Part shown: positions 8,881 to 16,688 of the stretch, in pieces
Numbering within the stretch: position 1 is the stretch's first letter
Layout: each line of letters starts with the position of its first letter
The notes under the pieces: generated by a model
What the model saw: the letters and a program-made list of their open reading frames with translations, nothing else
The model's database searches: none
What the model was told of the DNA's origin: nothing
Assembly: GCA_963700865.1 (NCBI GenBank)
Contig: CAVOZC010000008.1
Span: 1 to 46,834 of the forward strand
Length of the DNA stretch: 46,834 bases
Direction: 5' to 3'
Source: CAVOGJ01 sp963700865
GTDB taxonomy: Bacteria > Planctomycetota > Planctomycetia > Pirellulales > Pirellulaceae
Translations under genes and position numbers: made by a program

Positions 8881-9311
8881 TGCTATCCTCGCGCAACGTT
8901 TCCTTGCCACCCATTCCACAGAATCGTATAACAAACAGGCGGTGTGCTCCATCGCGGTTGATGGAGGGCGACGCGCCAAGACCGCGGACAGCCACGACGT
9001 GCGCTTAGCACGCCATGGTGATTGTCGACACCGACGCCACAATGGCTCAGCCAGGTGACGCCCACCGTTTTCTGGCTTTCCACTCCCGATCTTTTGAATC
9101 CACGACTTTTTGACGCTGCCGCGGCCAAGAGGTTGGGCGGACTGCATCGACTTTCTCAAGGACGCTCTTCTCATCGCGCGACGTTGGGTCCGCGTAACGA
9201 CCGTCGATCATTACCGCGCAGGCCTTTGTGCAGCGCTGACTCCATCGATCAAGGTCAACGGGCGGTGGTGAATCACTGCCTGCTCTCCGCGGTTCGCCTA
9301 TCCTCATGAAC

Positions 9312-9480
9312 CCAAAAAAGCAGACAGTCCCACCCTAAAAAGCAGACCTAAAAAGCAGACCTAAAAAGCAGACAGTCTATTCTTTCGAGTCGGATAAAAA
9401 GCAGACAGTCTATTCTTTCGGGTCGGATTAAAAGCGGACAGCCCGGATAAAAAGCAGACAGTCTATCCTTTCGGGTCTAT
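9312..9480 (+). repeat. Array of a short repeat, left side of the transposase
   Basis: The core AAAAAGCAGAC(AGTC) occurs about seven times between 9313 and 9465. In the fuller copies it is followed by TATTCTTTCG and GGTCGGAT. Copies are degenerate and unevenly spaced (13 to ~50 bp). The same core occurs in opposite orientation to the right of the transposase gene, as expected for REP-like targets of a RAYT protein. Confidence 0.75.
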
Positions 9481-9654
9481 TCTTTTGGGCAGCCCGGGTT
9501 CCTTGGTGAAACCGATTCGCGGCAGGTCCGGTGCCTTGAGGCCGCCGTCAGGGACCCCCACAAAAAAGCAGACAGTCTATTCTTTTGGGCAGCCCGGGTT
9601 CCTTGGTGAAACCGATTCGCGGCAGGTCCGGTGCCTTGAGGCCGCCGTCAGGGA
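9475..9654 (+). repeat. Two identical 80-bp direct repeats, 100 bp apart
   Basis: Positions 9475-9554 and 9575-9654 are identical over 80 bp (start GTCTATTCTTTTGGGC, end CCGCCGTCAGGGA). The 20 bp between them contain another GCAGACA core. They lie upstream of the transposase gene and include the end of the short-repeat array. Confidence 0.9.
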
Positions 9655-9728
9655 AGCTCGTCCGACGCGATGCATCAACGTAGCTGTGAGGCTGCGGTGC
9701 GTGCGGTTGACAACCGGCCCGCCGAAGA

Positions 9729-9752
9729 ATATATACACGTGTACATGCATGT
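9729..9752 (+). other. 24-nt alternating purine-pyrimidine tract
   Basis: Every base from 9729 to 9752 alternates purine and pyrimidine, and the tract holds the palindromes ACACGTGT and ATGCAT. It lies about 65 bp before the transposase start. Such tracts can adopt left-handed DNA or act as an AT-rich promoter region; neither is shown here. Confidence 0.5.
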
Positions 9753-9818
9753 TCATGTGTTTATACTGCGTCGGCAACCCACCCTGCCCGCGGCCTCGCT
9801 TTCCCAAGGAGGTGAAGC

Positions 9819-10886
9819 ATGCCTTCCCGCCCACGTCGTGATACCGTCCGCCCCGAAGTGGTCGGCGTCTACCATTGCTGGTCCCGCTGCGTCCGTCGAG
9901 CCTTGCTCTGCGGTCAGGACCCGGTCACCGGCCAGGACTACCAGTACCGGCGGCAGTGGATCTATCAGCTGCAGCAACTGCTGGCCGGACTGTTCGGGAT
10001 CGAGATCGGATTCCGTGCGGAAATGAGCAACCACATCCACCTGGTCCTCCGTAACCGGCCGGATGTCGTCAAGACCTGGTCCGACCGGGAGGTCGTGACC
10101 AAATGGCTCACGGCTACGAAGCTGGCCAAGAGCCGCGATGGTGTGCCCCAACCGCCTCCGGCGGCGCGGGTTACGCTGGAACTGCTGATGCCGGGGCGGG
10201 TCAAGACCCTGCGGCGGCGGTTGTCCGATCCGTCCTGGTTTATGGGCATCCTCTGCGAGCATGTGGCGCGGCGCAGCAATCGCGAGGACGGTTCCAAGGG
10301 TACCTTCTGGGAAGATCGGTATCAGTGCCGAAATTTGGTCGACGAGGCGGCCATTCTCGTCTGTGGCATTTATGTTGATCTCAACCAGATCCGCGCGGGC
10401 GAGGCGTCGACGCCCGAGTCGTCCCGGCACACGTCGGCCTACGATCGCATTCGGGCCCGCCAGCAGCAACAGTCGGCGGTCCTCCGTCCCGTACCGCCGG
10501 GTAAAGCTCCCGATGGCTGGATGTGTGAGCTGACGCTGGACGAGCGGGTGCCGCTGGACGATCCACGGTGGCTGACATCGGCCAGTTCCCGCCGCGCCTC
10601 GGATAAGGGCCTGCTGCCGATCAGCCTCGACGATTACCTGCAACTGCTGGACACCAGCGGCCGCATGGTGCGGGAGGGGAAATCGGGTTCCATTCCCAAC
10701 CATGTGCGGCCCATCTTGGAACGCCTGGGGATCCGCAGTGAAATGTGGTCGGCGGTGGTCAGCGGTTACGAGCAGATGTTTGGTCACGTGGTGGGCAGCT
10801 TTGCCGAGGTGTCCCGACGGGCCGCCGAGGCGGGCAAACGCTGGCAACGGGGCCAGTCTGCCTGTGCGGCCGTCTTTCTTAGCTGA
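9819..10886 (+). CDS. REP-associated tyrosine transposase (RAYT, Y1/IS200-like)
   Basis: 355 residues. The HUH metal-binding motif is MSNHIHLVLRNRPD (His72 and His74). A conserved Tyr (Tyr185) in GIYVDLNQIRAGEAS lies where RAYT proteins hold the catalytic tyrosine of the (Y)xxLNxxRAG block. FWEDRYQCRNLVD precedes it, as in the family. The C-terminal 130 residues are longer than in IS200 TnpA, as in the planctomycete RAYT branch. AAGGAGGTG gives a consensus ribosome site 5 nt before the ATG. These single-strand transposases are domesticated enzymes that spread REP palindromes rather than themselves. The flanking inverted repeat arrays fit that role. The frame is intact. Confidence 0.85.
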   Translation: MPSRPRRDTVRPEVVGVYHCWSRCVRRALLCGQDPVTGQDYQYRRQWIYQLQQLLAGLFGIEIGFRAEMSNHIHLVLRNRPDVVKTWSDREVVTKWLTATKLAKSRDGVPQPPPAARVTLELLMPGRVKTLRRRLSDPSWFMGILCEHVARRSNREDGSKGTFWEDRYQCRNLVDEAAILVCGIYVDLNQIRAGEASTPESSRHTSAYDRIRARQQQQSAVLRPVPPGKAPDGWMCELTLDERVPLDDPRWLTSASSRRASDKGLLPISLDDYLQLLDTSGRMVREGKSGSIPNHVRPILERLGIRSEMWSAVVSGYEQMFGHVVGSFAEVSRRAAEAGKRWQRGQSACAAVFLS

Positions 10887-11228
10887 CCGCTACTGGCCGC
10901 GACGAGTGACGATGACCACGAGGGTCACCGGCACGTCGCCCCCGCCGCGCCGCCTGTCGTCCTATCACAGACAGGTCGTGCCGTGCGAAGCTCATTCGCC
11001 AACTCTCCCGTCTCCACTGATTGGCGAGAGCACGACGCTCGTGCCTGCAGCGAAACAGCACAGGTCGTACGACGGCGTTGTCCGGACATTCCTCGCCAAT
11101 AACGTCGCGCCGCCATGTCCAACGAACGGCACAGCTGACTTCCGTCGCCACGTCCTCGCCCGATGACGCCTGCGGAACTCCTCCTTAACCTCCATGGCAA
11201 CGTCAACTAGCCGAGCTTACCTAAAGAA

Positions 11229-11281
11229 GTAGACTGTCTGTTTGGTGGGAGTCTGTTTGGGGTAGACTGTCTGTTTGGTGG
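11229..11281 (-). repeat. Inverted copies of the short repeat, right side of the transposase
   Basis: GTAGACTGTCTGTTTGGTGG occurs at 11229 and 11262, with a partial copy GTCTGTTTGG between them. Its core TAGACTGTCTG is the reverse complement of CAGACAGTCTA in the left array. Confidence 0.75.
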
Positions 11282-11282
11282 T

Positions 11283-11597
11283 TCGGCACACTTTATGCCG
11301 GATCGCGATCGAAAACGAAAATGGGACCTTATTCCGGATTCAACCGACGTACTCATTACCCATACGCCGCCGTTGGGCATTCTCGATAAGCCTCGTTCGG
11401 GTCGTCACATCGGCTGCGACTTTTTACGGGCGGCAGTCTCGCGCGTACGACCCACGATTCACTGCTTTGGACATGTCCATGCCAATCCGGGTTGTGTCAC
11501 CGAGTGCGGCACCGAGTTTATCAACGCCACCGTGGTCAATTCAGCAATTGACGTCATCTATCCTCCCACCGTACGTGACCTGGAGACTGACGGATAA
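11283..11597 (+). pseudogene. C-terminal fragment of a calcineurin-like metallophosphoesterase
   Basis: The frame reads WDLIPDSTDVLITHTPPLGI, then GRHIGCDFLRAAVSRVRPTIHCFGHVH, then TEFINATVVN. It matches the second half of the MPPED/UPF0046-like class III phosphodiesterases, with the metal-binding blocks TH-x-PP and GH-x-H. The N-terminal blocks (D-x-H, GD, GN-H) are missing. The in-frame sequence runs back without break into the inverted repeat array at 11262-11281. I found no matching N-terminal half left of the transposase. An ATG at 11295 could start a remnant, but without half its metal site it cannot be a normal enzyme. Confidence 0.7.
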
Positions 11598-12021
11598 AGG
11601 TCCGATCCGCCGGCCCCGCCGACGCGGGTTGTGAAATTGACGTCGTGTGCAGTGGTCCGGTAAATAGAGGATTCCCGTTCACAGCAGCCGTGCCCTTCGA
11701 TGTCTGGACGTGCGGTCCGTTGTGGCTCGCGTCTAAGTAGTTCGACAAGCGGCGGCTGGTCTGTCAGTCGCATGCTACTCATCCCGCCGCCTGGGGCCGC
11801 AAGCCCCTCTTCCAAGAACCAGATAATCAGGTCAAATTATTTGCTTCACGGCCACAATTGCGAGATCGAGAGCAACACTCAACAGCGATCGACCGCGTTA
11901 CTTTTTTCCGCCGAAATCAAACGGATGAACACCAGCCGTGTGACGCGGTCGGGCTCGCCGCGCTCGATGAGTTGACTTACGACCGCTTAATCCTAAGCGG
12001 CTACTTCGCTGGACTACCTTC
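11598..12021. other. Non-coding stretch
   Basis: Only short frames without ribosome sites occur here. No hairpin-plus-T-run terminator, tRNA or repeat was seen. Confidence 0.5.
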
Positions 12022-12537
12022 GTGAATGTCGTTGAAACTGCACGAACGCTCGTGGATGACATCACGCTGGATGACGCGGCCTTCTTTGTCGCCCTGCTCA
12101 ACTCGCCCGACTGGCTGCGTTACATCGGCGACCGCCATGTTTCGAACATTCACGATGCGTGTCGATACCTGGAGGATGGCTTTCTGAAATCTTATCGCGA
12201 CCACGGATTCGGCTATTACGTCGTCAGAACCAGACCCGATGGCGTGCCCATGGGAATCTGCGGGTTTCTGCGGAAACCAAGTTTGGAGCATCCGGACTTT
12301 GGCTTTGCGTTTCTTCCGGACTACTATGGCCAGGGATTCGCGATCGAATCTTGTCGGGCCGTTCTTGACTTTGGAATGAAAACGTTTGGCTTTCAGGTTC
12401 TGGACGCCGTCACCACGCAGCACAATCCGCGGTCGATGCGATTGCTGGAAAAACTGGGATTCCGTCGACACGGGACCGTGGATGGAGTCGCACCAGAGAA
12501 TCAACTCGCGCTCTACCGATGGCACCGCGAGGCATAG
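12022..12537 (+). CDS. GNAT N-acetyltransferase, RimJ/RimL type
   Basis: 171 residues. LVDDITLDDAAFFVALLNSPDWLRYIGDR is the usual opening of this branch (quoted here as two joined blocks: VDDITLDDAAFF and ALLNSPDWLRYIGDR). The acetyl-CoA site region is FLPDYYGQGFAIESCRAVLD, and NPRSMRLLEKLGFRRHG is the classical C-terminal motif. It probably acetylates an alpha-amino group of a protein or a small amine; the target is unknown. The GTG at 12022 is the only plausible start and has no strong ribosome site, so the first residues are uncertain. It lies at the right edge of the disturbed region and is intact. Confidence 0.8.
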   Translation: MNVVETARTLVDDITLDDAAFFVALLNSPDWLRYIGDRHVSNIHDACRYLEDGFLKSYRDHGFGYYVVRTRPDGVPMGICGFLRKPSLEHPDFGFAFLPDYYGQGFAIESCRAVLDFGMKTFGFQVLDAVTTQHNPRSMRLLEKLGFRRHGTVDGVAPENQLALYRWHREA

Positions 12538-12704
12538 CGAGCGAACCAGGCGGATTCCTGCTCGGCCATCGTTTGCGGGCATCCCGTGAAGCGCAGCGTC
12601 CGCCAGCATCAAAGACAACATTCACGCTTCGGCATTTACGACTCATCGAGACACCACTAGACTCCGGATTTTAACCGGGTCTCTTCCAGTAAGGACTGAA
12701 TACG

Positions 12705-13064
12705 ATGGAACCTACTTTCTCCATTGCTTCCGCTGCTATTCTGGCTCTTACGGTCTTGCTTTCTGCCACACCAGCGCAGCCGCAGGACCGTCACACCGAC
12801 GACTCCATCGTGCAACAGATCGACGAGATTCTCAACCGCTTGCAAGTGATCGAGGCACGGCTGGCGATCCTGGAAGATCAATCCAAGTTTGCGAATGAAT
12901 GGCGGGTAGATGAACGCGGTGTCGTGCGCACGCTCGAGGGTCGTCCGGTGGGACATTGGGCGTCCCACCGCTCCTGCCCCAAGGCCCTGGCCGTGCGTGT
13001 GGCCTGTGAACTAGATGACGGTCCGCCCATCAGAATGGGTCCCGCGGAAAGAACTACGCCATGA
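12705..13064 (+). CDS. Small exported coiled-coil protein
   Basis: Up to 119 residues. The signal peptide is MEPTFSIASAAILALTVLLS, ending near ATPAQPQ. Residues 32-62 (IVQQIDEILNRLQVIEARLA) show a heptad pattern typical of a coiled coil. After WRVDERGVVRTLEGRPVGHW the sequence stops looking protein-like. One extra G at 12957-12960 would instead give GHWGVPPLLPQG and a stop near 13007, so the true end may be earlier. As read, its TGA overlaps the ATG of the next gene (ATGA, 13061-13064). SD-like AAGGA lies before the ATG. Function unknown. Confidence 0.55.
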   Translation: MEPTFSIASAAILALTVLLSATPAQPQDRHTDDSIVQQIDEILNRLQVIEARLAILEDQSKFANEWRVDERGVVRTLEGRPVGHWASHRSCPKALAVRVACELDDGPPIRMGPAERTTP

Positions 13065-14074
13065 AAGCCGTCGCTTACCAGTCACCCGGCCCCATTGACC
13101 GCGAGGATGCCCTGCAAGATATCCTCCTGGAAACTCCCCAGGTCCGAGGTCGCGACCTTCTCGTCAAAATCAATGCCGTATCGGTAAACCCGGTCGACAC
13201 GAAACTTCGAAGGAAATTGCCGCCTCAAGGGAGTGCATGGAGGGTGCTCGGATTTGACGCTTGTGGGGTTGTCGCGGCCAGCGGGCCTGACGTTCGCGAC
13301 TTCGCCGTTGGCGACGCGGTGTACTATGCGGGTTCCATCGCACGTCCGGGCACAAACAGCGAATTTCACTTGGTCGATGAACGCATCGTGGGACGCAAAC
13401 CGGCCGGTCTGAGCGACGCCGAGGCTGCCGCACTTCCGCTCACGGCGATCACCGCGTGGGAAATGCTGTTTGATCGGCTGGACGTAAAGCGCCCCACATC
13501 AGAGGGAGAGGATACCATTCTCGTCATCGGTGGCGCGGGCGGCGTGGGCTCGATCGCCATCCAATTGCTGCGGGCATTGACCCAGCTGACCGTGATTGCG
13601 ACCGCTTCACGTTCCGAAACGCAAGCTTGGGTCCGCGCCTGCGGGGCTCATCAAGTGATCGACCACCGCCAGCCGATGGCACCGCAGATTCAGGCTTTGG
13701 GAATCGGCCCTCCCGGTTTTGTATTTTCCACGACTCACACCGGCGACCATTGGACGGATATCGCCGAGCTCATTGCCGCGCAGGGCCGTCTGGGAATGAT
13801 CGATGATGCCGAAGTTCTCGACGCGATGCCTTTCAAAACTAAATCCGTGTCGCTGCATTGGGAATTCATGTTTACGCGATCGCTTTTTGGTACGCCGGAT
13901 ATGGCGAAACAGGGGCAGCTGTTGAACGAACTTGCCGAGTTGGTCGCCGCAGGCCGAATCCGTTCCACCATGACTGAAGTCGCCGGCAAGATCGATGCCG
14001 CGACTCTGCGTTCGGTCCATGCCAGAATCGAAAGCGGTGCGACGCGCGGCAAGCTTGTGCTGGAAGGCTTTTGA
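13061..14074 (+). CDS. Zinc-type alcohol dehydrogenase-like / quinone oxidoreductase (MDR)
   Basis: 337 residues of the medium-chain dehydrogenase/reductase superfamily. The N-terminal GroES-like domain has INAVSVNPVDTKLRR and GFDACGVVAASGPDV. The Rossmann domain has VIGGAGGVGSIAIQLLRAL, which binds NAD(P)H. The structural-zinc Cys cluster and the catalytic Cys-His zinc ligands of true alcohol dehydrogenases are absent, so NADPH-dependent reduction of quinones or enones is more likely. ARIESGATRGKLVLEGF is the usual C-terminus of the group named zinc-binding alcohol dehydrogenase family protein. It overlaps the upstream small gene by 4 nt. The frame is clean. Confidence 0.85.
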   Translation: MKAVAYQSPGPIDREDALQDILLETPQVRGRDLLVKINAVSVNPVDTKLRRKLPPQGSAWRVLGFDACGVVAASGPDVRDFAVGDAVYYAGSIARPGTNSEFHLVDERIVGRKPAGLSDAEAAALPLTAITAWEMLFDRLDVKRPTSEGEDTILVIGGAGGVGSIAIQLLRALTQLTVIATASRSETQAWVRACGAHQVIDHRQPMAPQIQALGIGPPGFVFSTTHTGDHWTDIAELIAAQGRLGMIDDAEVLDAMPFKTKSVSLHWEFMFTRSLFGTPDMAKQGQLLNELAELVAAGRIRSTMTEVAGKIDAATLRSVHARIESGATRGKLVLEGF

Positions 14075-14138
14075 TCACCAAGGGCTCAAGATGCCAGGTG
14101 GACACATCAGCCCATGAGAGATGGAAACGGACGGCCGC

Positions 14139-15650
14139 TCAACCGCCGCCGACGATATTGAAGCGTTCGTTGCGGGTGGGGTATTTGGCGGACACATTGT
14201 CCCGCCAGGCGTTCAGGCTTCGCAATAAGTCATTCCGAATCGCGATCTGGCGTTCCGCGAGATTCTCTTGTTCGCCAAGATCATTGGTGAGATCGTAAAG
14301 CTCCAACGGCTGATCGTCGCCATACCACTGGATTAATTTCCAGTCGCCAGCCCGCACGACCGCGCCAGGACGACCACCTTGATTTCCATAGTGGGGATAA
14401 TGCCAAAAGACGGGCCCTCGGTCGAGGGGGCGTCCACGCAGAGCGCTGGCCACGTTCGCTCCATCCACATGCTGGCCAGGTCGTGAGGGCAAGCCAGTCA
14501 GCGCGAGCAGCGTGGGATAGAAGTCGGTACTCGTAACCACGGTTTTGGAAGTCGATCCGGCCAGGCAGCAAGGCGACTTGATGAGCAGCGGCACGCGGAT
14601 GCCGCCTTCGTAGAGCCACCCCTTGCCGGCTCGGAGCGGCAGGTTGCTGGTCGGCCAGCCCTGCTCCTCGGAAATGCCTCGGTCACCCGTCGAGAGCCCA
14701 CCGTTGTCGGAGGTAAAGACCACGATGGTATTGTCGGCCAATTCCAGGCGATCGAGCGCGTCGAGAACTTTACCGACCGCCTGGTCCATGGCGTCGACCA
14801 TGGCGGCATATACGGGGAGGTCTTGTACGGCCCGCACTTTGGTTTCGCCGTCGCGGTAGTAAGTGTCGTCATCGCTGATCGCTAACTCGGCCTGTTTCCG
14901 CTCGTATTTATCCAGCAGGTCCTTGCGAGCCACGAGCGGAACATGCACCGAGTAGAACGAGAGATAAGCAAAAAACGGTTTGTGTCGGTGCGATTCGATA
15001 AACCGCACGGTTTCCGTGGCCAGGCGATCCGGCAGATGCTCACCGGGCGGACCATCGACCAGGCGTGGATTGCCGTAGGGCGAAAAGTATTGTTTGCCAC
15101 CGAAGGGGCCTCCCTGCAACCAACCTCCCACATTGATGTCGAATCCTTGATACTCGGGCCAGAAACGGTCCGAGGAACCAAGATGCCACTTCCCGGCGAT
15201 GAAGGTCGCGTACCCCGCATCATGAAAGGCTTCGGCTAGGGTGGCTTCGGACAATTCCAGCCGGTCCACGTAGGCGGCGGGCACGAGCGGCGTATTGCCG
15301 CGATACCCATTGGGTTGGGCGTCGCCGATATGCGCGGTCAGTCCCAGGCGAGCCGGATACTTTCCCGACATGATACTGGCCCGCGTGGGCGAGCAAACGG
15401 GACAACTGGCATAGCCATTCAGGAAACGGACTCCCTCTCGAGCCAGCCGATCGACGTGGGGCGTTTCGTAAAACGTGCTGCCGTAGCAGCCAACATCACT
15501 CCAGCCCAGATCATCCACCAGGATAAACAATACGTTGGGTGGTGGTGGTGCGGCGGCAACACACGTCGTACAGATCACCATGATGGACCAGACCAGCGCT
15601 GGCAGCTTCCGCAAGCGGATGGACTGGCGACAGTGCTGGCTGGCATCCAT
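14139..15650 (-). CDS. Secreted type I sulfatase
   Basis: 503 residues. The signal peptide region (LRKLPALVWSIMVICTTCVA) is followed by the alkaline-phosphatase-fold core. NVLFILVDDLGWSDVGCYG gives the first two metal-binding Asp residues. CSPTR gives the Cys86 that is oxidised to formylglycine. GKWHLG gives Lys and His, and FTSDNGG gives the late metal ligands. All key residues of family S1 are present. It removes sulfate esters, most likely from polysaccharides, outside the cytoplasm. The ATG at 15650 lies 6 nt after AGGGAA, so the longer frame beginning at 15731 is not needed. It is the last gene of the minus-strand run with the PEP-CTERM, dockerin and DUF1559 genes, 31 bp after the gene before it. 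Confidence 0.9.
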   Translation of the reverse strand: MDASQHCRQSIRLRKLPALVWSIMVICTTCVAAAPPPPNVLFILVDDLGWSDVGCYGSTFYETPHVDRLAREGVRFLNGYASCPVCSPTRASIMSGKYPARLGLTAHIGDAQPNGYRGNTPLVPAAYVDRLELSEATLAEAFHDAGYATFIAGKWHLGSSDRFWPEYQGFDINVGGWLQGGPFGGKQYFSPYGNPRLVDGPPGEHLPDRLATETVRFIESHRHKPFFAYLSFYSVHVPLVARKDLLDKYERKQAELAISDDDTYYRDGETKVRAVQDLPVYAAMVDAMDQAVGKVLDALDRLELADNTIVVFTSDNGGLSTGDRGISEEQGWPTSNLPLRAGKGWLYEGGIRVPLLIKSPCCLAGSTSKTVVTSTDFYPTLLALTGLPSRPGQHVDGANVASALRGRPLDRGPVFWHYPHYGNQGGRPGAVVRAGDWKLIQWYGDDQPLELYDLTNDLGEQENLAERQIAIRNDLLRSLNAWRDNVSAKYPTRNERFNIVGGG

Positions 15651-15681
15651 CGTGATTCCCTGGGAACGCTTCAAGTGAACA

Positions 15682-16601
15682 TCACTTCGAGTAAAAACGG
15701 CATCTGGTGGCGGCCAGCGCCAGGAAGCCACCCACCAGCATGACCAGACACCCCGGTTCCGGCACGACCGCCGTGATCACGAGGTTGTCGACATACCGCG
15801 GCGTGAATTGGTTCGAACTGAAACTGACCACGCCCAAATCCGAGCCGTCGGCCACAAACGTCTCGTTGGCGAAGATCGGAATCCCGTCCACCGCCAGGGA
15901 GTAGCTGATCACATCTCCCACGCCATACGCACCCGCCGCTTGCGGGCGAATGCTGAGGAAGACGGAATGCACGGACGCCGGATCCAGGTAATCGAAGGTC
16001 ATGCCGTTGGCCTGGTCATTAAACAACACGAGTGAACCATTGGCCGCGTTTCCGTTGGCGGGCTGCTGGAACAAAACGCCCAGGGACGTATCCTCGATCG
16101 ACGACAATCCACCCAGAGTCGAGGCCGGGTCGATACCCAAGCCGACCGCCAGGAAGCCGCCTGCATTGGGATCGGCGGCCGGGTCGGTGTTGCGATCGAA
16201 GTCAAACGACACGTCAAAACCGAGCGGGCTGGCCGAGAGGACGCTGACCCCCATCTTTGCGCCGCCGTTAAGCAGGTGACCATGGGAACCAAGCGTCGCA
16301 TCGAATTGATTGACACCCGTGACCTGATTCGCGCCACCCGAGCGGGAGGCGCTGGTCAAGTAGGCAGCCGATAGCGTCCCCCCGAACGGATTGCCGTTGG
16401 TGCCCCAATCCGAGAAGCCGTTGCCCGGGCCGGCCGGATTGCCATTTCCGTCGCCGCTGCCGGTGGTTCGTTCAAAACCGTCGGAAAAAACAACGGTTTG
16501 GGCTCGCGCGGCGCGAGTGTCAAGCACAACAACAGGATCGTGGCACATCCAACGACGATCTCTTGACGGTGCATCCATCGTGGTAAATCTAAGGTAGTCA
16601 C
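15682..16601 (-). CDS. PEP-CTERM exported protein, LamG/jelly-roll-like (one frameshift)
   Basis: About 307 residues after repair. The body (VVFSDGFERTTGSGDG, FDVSFDFDRNTDPAADP, YSLAVDGIPIFANETF, RYVDNLVITAVVPEPG) resembles the concanavalin-like exported proteins common in planctomycetes. It ends in a PEP-CTERM tail: VPEPG, a hydrophobic helix, then a short basic end. The signal peptide is in another frame: the GTG at 16601, 9 nt after GGGAGG, gives TTLDLPRWMHRQEIVVG and ATILLLCLTLA. One missing base at about 16506-16514 separates it from ARAQTVVFSDGF. A fully in-frame start has no signal peptide, so I favour an indel. Ligand unknown. It shares its opening (F-SD-F-R) with the dockerin protein upstream. 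Confidence 0.7.
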
Positions 16602-16688
16602 TGGCATCATCCTCCCAAGAAAAGCTAAGACAAGCAAACTCACAAACAAAAACACAAATCACCCAGGCCGGCCGCCGCGCGACATGAA

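Larger units (their letters stand above)
9312..11281 (+). mobile_element. RAYT transposase unit bounded by inverted repeat arrays
   Basis: The unit consists of the left array (9312-9480), an 80-bp duplication, the AT-rich leader, the transposase gene and the right inverted array. Immediately beyond the right end, coding sequence for a metallophosphoesterase resumes in mid-domain, so the unit, or the rearrangement that brought it, probably cut that gene. Exact ends and any target duplication cannot be fixed by eye. Confidence 0.5.

Noticed and set aside
9312..9480. CRISPR-like reading of the GCAGAC repeats
   Set aside because: Spacing is irregular, copies are degenerate, and the inverted array across the transposase points to REP-type elements.
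9485..9841. 118-codon frame across the 80-bp duplication
   Set aside because: The sequence is made of the duplicated repeat and leader and has no start signal.
9753..10847. 364-codon frame antisense to the transposase
   Set aside because: Shadow frame typical of GC-rich coding DNA; the sense strand has the HUH motif and a consensus ribosome site.
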